DNA from: Tannerella sp.
GTDB taxonomy: Bacteria; Bacteroidota; Bacteroidia; Bacteroidales; Tannerellaceae
Assembly (NCBI GenBank): GCA_031267485.1
Contig: JAIRYY010000245.1
Location: 1-13,280, forward strand
DNA length: 13,280 nucleotides
Direction: 5' to 3'
Positions 8,509 through 13,280 of the stretch are shown here, piece by piece. A program made the position numbers and the translations under genes. Position 1 is the stretch's first letter, and each line of letters opens with the position of its first letter. A model generated the notes under the pieces. That model was not told the DNA's origin, did not search any database, and saw only the letters and a program-made list of their open reading frames with translations.

Positions 8509-9827
8509 GGGATTATATTGTAGCTATCGACTTGGGGACGTCCCACATAACGGGGATTGTCGGAGAAAAAAAGGCGGACGGAATGTTTTCCGTCATCGCG
8601 TGCGAAACGGAAGATTCGTCTTCGTGTATCCGCAGAGGGAACATTTATAATGTTGACAATACGGAGAAACATGTCGCCAGCCTTGTCCGGAAACTTGAAC
8701 GCAGCCTGAACGGCGGCTATATCGACAGGGTTTATGTCGGGGTCGGCGGGCAGTCGCTCCGGACTGTAAACCACGTGGAATCGAAAAAGATAAAAGACGG
8801 CGAAACCGTCTCGGCCGACGACATTCAGGCGCTCCGCGAACAGTGCGGCAGACATAAGTTCGGCCTGCAGGACGTGCTCGAAATCGCCCCCGCAACCTAT
8901 TACGTCGACGGACGCCTGGAAAAGAATCCCGTCGGCATACCGTGCGAAAAACTGGAGGCGCACTACAAGGTTGTCATCGGACGGAACTCCATCCGCCGGG
9001 ATATCGTGAAAAGCATACACGACCGTTGCGGAAAAACGATTGCCGGCATCGTCGTCTCGCCGCTGGCGCTGGCCGACGCGATGCTTAGCAGCGAAGAAAA
9101 GGAACTCGGATGCGCGCTCGTTGACTTCGGCGCCGGCGTAACGTCCGTCACAGTCTATAAAAACGGCGACCTGCTCTATTCGGCCGTCATCCCGCTGGGC
9201 GGAAACCTGATTACGCACGACATAACCTCGCTGCAGCTGACCGAAACCGTGTCGGAAAAACTGAAAAGGGAATACGGAAGCGCTATCCCGGGAAATGAAA
9301 GTGACGATGAAAAGATAAAGGTCGACCTGGAAAGCGCCAACCGGGAAATATCGCTGAACGACCTTAATGTGGTTGTCGAAGCGCGCGCAAAGGAAATCGT
9401 CGAAAACGTATATGCGCGTATCAGCGAGGTGACCGACGTGAAAGCGCTGAGCCAGGGCATTGTGCTCGCCGGATGCGCCTCGGAGCTGAAGAAACTGCCC
9501 GAACTGATTCGCGAACGCTTCAAAATCAAAGCGCGCCCTTCCGCCATACGCGGAGGACTGATATCGGGCGGCGACGAGATGCTCGGCAATCCATTGTACA
9601 TGATGGCCGTAAGTCTGATGCTCAGAGGCGTGGAGCCGTGCGTTTCGCATCCGGCGACACCGGAACCCGTCGCGCCGGACGGCGGAGAAGATGTAGTAGA
9701 GCCTGTCCATACAGAACCCGACCCCGTACCCGTACCCGACACAAGTCATACCAAAAGGATAAAAAAGGGAAAAAACGATTGGAGAGATCTAATCGTCGAT
9801 ATTTTTAAGGGACAGAATGAACAGTAA
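8505..9827 (+). CDS. ftsA: Cell division protein FtsA, actin-like membrane anchor for FtsZ
   Basis: Actin-fold ATPase that tethers FtsZ filaments to the membrane. Visible parts: phosphate-1 motif AIDLGTS (Asp9), the FtsA-specific 1C/SHS2 domain at about residues 85-165, phosphate-2 motif DFGAGVTSVTV (Asp207), REISLNDL region, and the adenosine motif GIVLAGCASELKKL, in which Cys324 replaces a Gly normally found there. After residue 380 comes a Pro/Glu/Asp/Val-rich linker, then a basic patch (KRIKKGK) and a C-terminal amphipathic helix, WRDLIVDIF at 426-434, matching the membrane-targeting sequence of the family. Length 440 is normal for Bacteroidales. It starts inside the ftsQ stop, and ftsZ begins 17 bases downstream. 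Confidence 0.97.
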   Translation: MRDYIVAIDLGTSHITGIVGEKKADGMFSVIACETEDSSSCIRRGNIYNVDNTEKHVASLVRKLERSLNGGYIDRVYVGVGGQSLRTVNHVESKKIKDGETVSADDIQALREQCGRHKFGLQDVLEIAPATYYVDGRLEKNPVGIPCEKLEAHYKVVIGRNSIRRDIVKSIHDRCGKTIAGIVVSPLALADAMLSSEEKELGCALVDFGAGVTSVTVYKNGDLLYSAVIPLGGNLITHDITSLQLTETVSEKLKREYGSAIPGNESDDEKIKVDLESANREISLNDLNVVVEARAKEIVENVYARISEVTDVKALSQGIVLAGCASELKKLPELIRERFKIKARPSAIRGGLISGGDEMLGNPLYMMAVSLMLRGVEPCVSHPATPEPVAPDGGEDVVEPVHTEPDPVPVPDTSHTKRIKKGKNDWRDLIVDIFKGQNEQ

Positions 9828-9844
9828 TTTTACAGCGATGACAA

Positions 9845-11191
9845 ATGGAAAAAACGAATAATATGGATACGAATGTAGGAATGAATTACAGTTTCCCGGC
9901 AGATTCGAGTAAAATCATAAAGGTGATTGGAATCGGCGGCGGCGGCGTAAATGCCGTGAATTATATGTATGAATGTGGTATCCACGGCGTGAATTTTGCC
10001 GTCTGCAATACGGACAGGCAGTCGTTTCAAGGCGTGAATGTCCCGGTGAAAGTCACGCTGGGCGACGGCCTGGGCGCCGGCGGAAAACCTGAAAAGGCAA
10101 GAGAGGATTTTAATAAAAGCGCCGCCGAAGTGGAAAAACTTCTCGACGACGGCACGCAGATGGTTTTTATTGCCGCCGGACTGGGAGGCGGAACGGGTTC
10201 CGGCGCCAGCCCGCTGCTGGCCAAAATGGCAAAAGACAGGGGGATTCTGACGGTAGGTATCGTGACGATTCCGTTCCGTTACGAAATGATTCCGCGCATT
10301 AACAAAGCGCTGGATTCCGTCGAGGAAATGAGCCGGAATGTGGATTCGCTGATTGTTATCAACAACCAGCGGCTGGTGGACTGCTATCCCGATCTTGATG
10401 TGAACGAAGCTTTCAAAAAAACGGACGAGGTGCTGGCCATGGCCGTTAAAAGCATTGCCGAGACGATTACCGTAAAAGGCGAGATTAACCGTGACTTCAA
10501 CGACGTGAAGACAATGATGAAAGACGGCGGCGTCGCGCTGGTGAGTTACGGATTCGGTCGCGGTGAAAACCGGCTTGAAGACGCCATTCAGGAAGCGCTT
10601 GGTTCGCCGCTGCTTAGCAATAACGACATTGGCAATGCGAAACGGGTGCTGTTCTATCTTTCGTACCGGAAAGACGCTCATGTCAAGATTGACGAACTGC
10701 ATGATTCCGCCACCGGTTTTATGAGCCGCTTCGACCAGCATATTGATACGAGCTGGGGACACGGAATCGACGATTCCCTGTCGCCGGAACAGGAAGTGAA
10801 GTTCATGATTATTGCCACCGGATTCAGCATTGACGCCATTCCCGAAATGAAGGAAAAAATGGATGAAAACGAAATACTGAAAGTGCAGAAGGAAAGCGAA
10901 CAGCGTAAACGGGATGAAGAACGCGTGAATAGAGTCTACGGCGAAAGCCCGTTCACGAAAATAAAGGTAAACCGCGTCTCGCAGTCGAGCATTGTCGTCC
11001 TGACGGCCGACGAAATGGACGACGACGCCTTCATCGGTTTCATGGAGAAAACACCCACGTACAGCCGTAAATCCAAGGAAATAGCCGCCAACCGCAAACC
11101 GCCCCAAAGCGCCGCGGCAACGGGCGAACCGGCGACGGTCTCTCCGGACGCCGGGGAGAAAAGCGGCGGCGTGACTGTTATCGAATTTTAA
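9845..11191 (+). CDS. ftsZ: Cell division GTPase FtsZ
   Basis: Tubulin homologue that forms the cytokinetic ring. The GTPase domain begins at about residue 24 (IKVIGIGGGGVNAVN), the tubulin signature GGGTGSG is at 114-120, and the T7 loop NRDFND at 215-220 keeps the catalytic acidic residues D217 and D220. The second domain runs to about residue 345, followed by a charged Lys/Glu linker, a conserved-looking segment EKTPTYSRK near 402-410, and an end of TVIEF. The classical C-terminal tail peptide for FtsA binding is not obvious at the very end; EKTPTYSRK about 35 residues before the stop may fill that role. An in-frame ATG at 9863 is a possible alternative start, but both precede the folded domain. 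Confidence 0.98.
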   Translation: MEKTNNMDTNVGMNYSFPADSSKIIKVIGIGGGGVNAVNYMYECGIHGVNFAVCNTDRQSFQGVNVPVKVTLGDGLGAGGKPEKAREDFNKSAAEVEKLLDDGTQMVFIAAGLGGGTGSGASPLLAKMAKDRGILTVGIVTIPFRYEMIPRINKALDSVEEMSRNVDSLIVINNQRLVDCYPDLDVNEAFKKTDEVLAMAVKSIAETITVKGEINRDFNDVKTMMKDGGVALVSYGFGRGENRLEDAIQEALGSPLLSNNDIGNAKRVLFYLSYRKDAHVKIDELHDSATGFMSRFDQHIDTSWGHGIDDSLSPEQEVKFMIIATGFSIDAIPEMKEKMDENEILKVQKESEQRKRDEERVNRVYGESPFTKIKVNRVSQSSIVVLTADEMDDDAFIGFMEKTPTYSRKSKEIAANRKPPQSAAATGEPATVSPDAGEKSGGVTVIEF

Positions 11192-11216
11192 TCTGCAAAC
11201 AGAAAACTTAAAAACC

Positions 11217-12311
11217 ATGCAAATGAAAACGCCTTTATATGACTGCCACGTGGCGTGTGGCGGGACTATGGTCCCATTCGCAGGCTATCTGCTCCCGGTA
11301 CAGTATCCGGCGGGGATTATTGCGGAGCACCTGGCCGTACGCACGGCCGCCGGACTTTTCGACGTCTCGCACATGGGCGAAATCGTCTTCTCCGGCAGGG
11401 ATGCGCTCGAAAACCTGAATTACATGCTGACAAACGATTTTACGTCGATGACGGACGGCCAGGTACGTTACAGCGTGATGTGCAACGACCGCGGCGGATG
11501 CCTGGACGACCTCATCGTTTACCGCCTCAATGAAGAAACATACCGGGTCGTCGTGAACGCCGCCAACAGGCTCCGGGACTTCGAATGGATGAAAGCGCAC
11601 GCCTCCGGCGACGTCGCCCTTGCGGACGTGTCGGACAATACAGCCCAGCTGGCCATACAGGGCCCCCGTGCGGAAGAGATAATGCGCCGGCTTGCACCGG
11701 AGGGCGCGCTGCCTGCGAAATACTACTTTTTCAGGGAAAACGTGCCGCTCGGAGGCATGACGTGCCTGGTCTCGCGGACGGGATATACCGGCGAGGACGG
11801 TTATGAAATCTATCTTTCCAACGACGATGCCCCCGCAATGTGGAACCTCCTCCTCGAAACCGGCAGGGATGCCGGACTGATGCCCTGCGGCCTGGGCGCG
11901 CGCGACACGCTGCGCCTCGAAGCCGCCATGCCGCTCTACGGACACGAGATGGACGGGGACATATCGCCGCTGGAGACAGGCCTCGCTTTCGGCGTGAAAA
12001 TGCAAAAACCCGATTTCATAGGGAAGAAAGCGCTCGAAGAAAGAGGCGTGCCGCAAATCAGGCGCATCGGACTGAAAATCACCGGACGCGGCATCGCGCG
12101 CGAGCATCAGGACGTCTATTCCGGCGATACGCTCATCGGACGCACGACATCGGGCACGCACGCCCCGTATCTAAAATATCCCGTCGCCATGGCGCTCGTC
12201 CGCGCGGATTCGGCGGAAACGGGCGCGCAGCTTGAGGTCGACGTCCGCGGACGGCGCGTCAGCGCCGAAGTAATAACCCTCCCGTTCTACCGGCAGCCGG
12301 CAAAAAAATAA
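11217..12311 (+). CDS. gcvT: Aminomethyltransferase, glycine cleavage system T-protein GcvT
   Basis: Folate-dependent enzyme that takes the aminomethyl group from the lipoyl H-protein, releases ammonia and makes 5,10-methylene-tetrahydrofolate. Family features: FDVSHMGE near residue 48, the conserved Asp pair D97-D98 in [11 protein letters not shown] (one is the catalytic Asp), [24 protein letters not shown], the [21 protein letters not shown] block, and a C-terminal [10 protein letters not shown] segment. The 364-residue length is complete. Two ATGs (11217 and 11223) are possible starts; the second gives the N-terminus MKTPLYD, closer to family patterns. It lies 25 bases behind ftsZ on the same strand and could be cotranscribed. 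The P, H and L proteins are not in the window. Confidence 0.97.
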   Translation: MQMKTPLYDCHVACGGTMVPFAGYLLPVQYPAGIIAEHLAVRTAAGLFDVSHMGEIVFSGRDALENLNYMLTNDFTSMTDGQVRYSVMCNDRGGCLDDLIVYRLNEETYRVVVNAANRLRDFEWMKAHASGDVALADVSDNTAQLAIQGPRAEEIMRRLAPEGALPAKYYFFRENVPLGGMTCLVSRTGYTGEDGYEIYLSNDDAPAMWNLLLETGRDAGLMPCGLGARDTLRLEAAMPLYGHEMDGDISPLETGLAFGVKMQKPDFIGKKALEERGVPQIRRIGLKITGRGIAREHQDVYSGDTLIGRTTSGTHAPYLKYPVAMALVRADSAETGAQLEVDVRGRRVSAEVITLPFYRQPAKK

Positions 12312-12336
12312 CCGTCAATGGAACATTCACACCATA

Positions 12337-12610
12337 AAACTTTGAGCTCTATAACGAATCGTGTGGGTCATTTTGTTCAAATGATAGACCGGGCGGCGTA
12401 TCCGGTTGAAAACCTCCGGCCAACCCCGTCATTGCGAGGCACGAAGCAATCCAGTCACAGGCGGCCGCCTGACAACCGTCCGGGCTTATACAGCCTGTGC
12501 CCGGATTGCTTCACTGCGTTCGCTGATGACGGGACATGGAGTGTGTTACGGTTTGCCGGGTCACATCTGCTACTTACCCACACAAAATGTTATAGAGCCA
12601 AACTTTGAGC
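12337..12610. mobile_element. MITE-like block with terminal inverted repeats and flanking direct repeat
   Basis: Inverted repeats lie at 12346-12368 and 12576-12598. Each arm has gctctataac, five spacer bases, then gtgtgggt (reverse complement on the right); 19 of 23 positions pair. An identical 11-base direct repeat, aaactttgagc, lies at 12337-12347 and 12600-12610 just outside or overlapping the arms, as a target-site duplication would. The block holds no transposase frame, so it would be non-autonomous. The inside contains a dispersed palindromic repeat. The left direct repeat overlaps the inverted repeat by two bases and the right one is offset by one, so exact ends are uncertain. Confidence 0.45.
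12425..12533. repeat. Dispersed palindromic repeat of the CGTCATTGCGAGG...GCAATCC type
   Basis: The left arm (12425-12452) begins cccgtcat and ends gaagcaatcc; the right arm (12503-12533) is its imperfect reverse complement, ggattgcttc to atgacggg. A second stem, cacaggc at 12456-12462 with gcctgtg at 12493-12499, and the perfect palindrome aggcggccgcct at 12459-12470 lie inside. From general knowledge, elements with this motif recur between genes in many unrelated bacterial genomes and are often mis-annotated as short proteins. The short open frames across this stretch (12318-12608 and 12406-12651) are read from the repeat and are not called as genes. Confidence 0.8.
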
Positions 12611-12666
12611 CCGGAAAATATTGCAGGAACATTTTTCACATAGTAACGTGAAGTAAATAATATAGA

Positions 12667-13280
12667 ATGGTTATAAGCAAATGGAAGTACACGGTTTGTC
12701 CCTGCCGGGACAAACCGTCGGCAGAAAAATTTTCAGAGACGTTTAAGCGCCGTGCCGTCAGGTACGGAATGTCGGTAGAAAAAACCGGAGGCCTGTCCAA
12801 CCCCGTGCCGTTAGGTACGGAATGTGGTGACAGTCACATAGCGTACCTGACGGCACGCGGGAAATGGGTTGCGATCAATTATTCTACCAACATTCTGTCC
12901 CGACGGGACAGAAAAACGGGTAGCCCTTGTCCCGTCAGGGACAAAATGTCGGTAGAAAACGCCGGATGCACATCCAACCCCGTGCCGTCAGGTACGGAAT
13001 GTGGTGACAGTCACATAGCGTACCTGACGGCACGCGGGAAATTGGTTGCGGTCAATTATTCTACTAACATTCTGTCCCGACGGGACAGAAAAACGGGACG
13101 CCCTTGTCCCGTCAGGGACAAAATGTCGGTAGAAAACGCCGGATGCACCTCCAATCCCGTGCCGTCAGGTACGGAATGTGGTGACAGTCACATAGCGTAC
13201 CTGACGGCACGCGGAAAATGGGTTGCGGTCAATTATTCTACCAACATTCTGTCCCGACGGGACAGAAAAACGGGACGCCC
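12667..13280 (+). CDS. Uncertain open frame with a 59-residue internal repeat, runs off the window
   Basis: After an in-frame TAA at 12658-12660, an ATG at 12667 opens a frame of 204 codons that has no stop before the window end. About 44 residues precede the periodic part; from 12799 a 59-residue unit repeats (beginning NPVPSGTECGDSHIAYLTAR, later RRDRKTG, CPVRDKMSVENAGCTS). Each unit has three Cys and many charged residues; no signal peptide, membrane helix or known domain is seen, and no Shine-Dalgarno sequence precedes the ATG. In the repeat unit the other five frames all contain stops. The DNA is dominated by long perfect palindromes, which argues for a non-coding repeat that happens to be open. 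I do not recognise a function. Confidence 0.2.
   Translation, partial: MVISKWKYTVCPCRDKPSAEKFSETFKRRAVRYGMSVEKTGGLSNPVPLGTECGDSHIAYLTARGKWVAINYSTNILSRRDRKTGSPCPVRDKMSVENAGCTSNPVPSGTECGDSHIAYLTARGKLVAVNYSTNILSRRDRKTGRPCPVRDKMSVENAGCTSNPVPSGTECGDSHIAYLTARGKWVAVNYSTNILSRRDRKTGR
12691..12718. repeat. Perfect 12-bp hairpin at the head of the repeat region
   Basis: Arms acggtttgtccc (12691-12702) and gggacaaaccgt (12707-12718) enclose the loop tgcc. It resembles the smaller hairpins (tgtccc...gggaca) inside the downstream 177-base units and is probably a diverged member of the same repeat family. No T-run follows directly (the next bases are cggcagaaaaa), so an intrinsic terminator is unlikely. 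Confidence 0.85.
12981..13034. repeat. Hairpin A of the 177-base unit (16-bp perfect stem)
   Basis: Left arm 12981-12996 (cgtgccgtcaggtacg) and right arm 13019-13034 are exact reverse complements around a 22-base loop that contains a further small inverted repeat (atgtg...cacat). Other copies lie at 12804-12857, where one C-to-T change leaves a G.T pair, and at 13158-13211, which is perfect. Confidence 0.95.
13059..13134. repeat. Hairpin B of the 177-base unit (20-base arms with two inner stems)
   Basis: Arms of 20 bases starting ttctac and ending tgtccc pair with gggaca to gtagaa at the other end; in copy 1 (12882-12957) 18 of 20 positions pair. Each outer arm also forms its own small hairpin (ttctgtcccg with cgggacagaa; ttgtccc with gggacaa), so the element can fold as one long stem or as two neighbouring stems. 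The third copy begins at 13236 and is cut by the window edge. Confidence 0.9.

Larger units (their letters stand above)
12799..13280. repeat. 177-base tandem repeat, 2.7 copies, continuing past the window
   Basis: Copy 1 spans 12799-12975, copy 2 12976-13152 and copy 3 starts at 13153 and is cut by the window end. Copies 1 and 2 differ at seven positions and copies 2 and 3 at four over the shared 128 bases, with no insertion or deletion. A shorter diverged piece, 12748-12798, precedes the array and matches the unit's end. Each unit contains two long hairpins (listed separately). High identity means recent duplication or gene conversion. No spacers like those of CRISPR arrays exist: the units are contiguous. 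Confidence 0.97.

Noticed and set aside
12318..12651. Two overlapping short frames (96 and 81 codons) downstream of gcvT
   Set aside because: Both are translations of the palindromic CATTGCGAGG-type repeat and the surrounding inverted-repeat block; peptides such as SLRGTKQSS and CEARSNP are typical spurious products of this repeat.
12691..12735. Intrinsic terminator for the dcw-gcvT operon
   Set aside because: The hairpin is strong but the bases after it are cggcagaaaaa; the T-run expected directly after the stem is missing, and it is almost 400 bases past gcvT.
12799..13280. CRISPR array
   Set aside because: The periodic unit is 177 bases and contiguous, with no short repeat and variable spacer pattern and no cas gene nearby.
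12312..13280. A new defence or mobile gene system at the end of the window
   Set aside because: No transposase, recombinase, nuclease, reverse transcriptase or toxin-antitoxin motif is visible in any frame; only repeats are supported.

Overview
This window is the downstream two thirds of a division and cell wall (dcw) cluster, almost certainly from a member of the Bacteroidales (phylum Bacteroidota). The evidence is the gene order murE-mraY-murD-ftsW-murG-murC-ftsQ-ftsA-ftsZ without ddl or ftsI inside it, a MraY about 60 residues longer than the E. coli enzyme with the extra loop seen in Bacteroides, a MurE carrying the DNPR motif of meso-diaminopimelate-adding enzymes, and start codons that mostly lack a Shine-Dalgarno sequence. 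Base composition of the genes looks GC-rich for this group (mid-50s percent, judged by eye). No lineage below order can be assigned from the sequence alone.

Layout. Bases 1-1236 hold murE, cut at its 5' end by the window edge. Bases 1237-1366 are the only sizeable gap within the cluster and consist almost entirely of low-copy-looking repeats: a heptad array that overlaps the murE stop codon, a GC-rich hairpin, and a second heptad array that leads up to mraY. From 1367 to 11191 eight genes follow on the plus strand with gaps of 0-17 bases or ATGA overlaps, so they form one transcription unit. Their products make lipid II in order (MurC, MurD, MurE build the UDP-MurNAc-pentapeptide precursor, MraY puts it on undecaprenyl phosphate, MurG adds GlcNAc) and build the division machine that uses it (FtsW glycosyltransferase, FtsQ, FtsA membrane anchor, FtsZ ring). 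Bases 11217-12311 encode the glycine cleavage T-protein GcvT, 25 bases behind ftsZ and not a usual dcw member.

Bases 12312-13280 contain no recognisable gene and are dense in structured repeats. First comes a MITE-like block (12337-12610) with terminal inverted repeats, an 11-base direct repeat on both sides, and a dispersed palindromic repeat of the 'CGTCATTGCGAGG' type nested inside. Then comes a 177-base tandem repeat (12799 to the window end, 2.7 copies) in which each unit contains two long hairpins. Because 177 is a multiple of three, one reading frame stays open from an ATG at 12667 through all copies to the window edge (204 codons with a 59-residue repeat). Whether that frame is a protein or a by-product of a palindromic intergenic repeat is the main open question. 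I see no defence system, CRISPR array, tRNA, rRNA or transposase gene.
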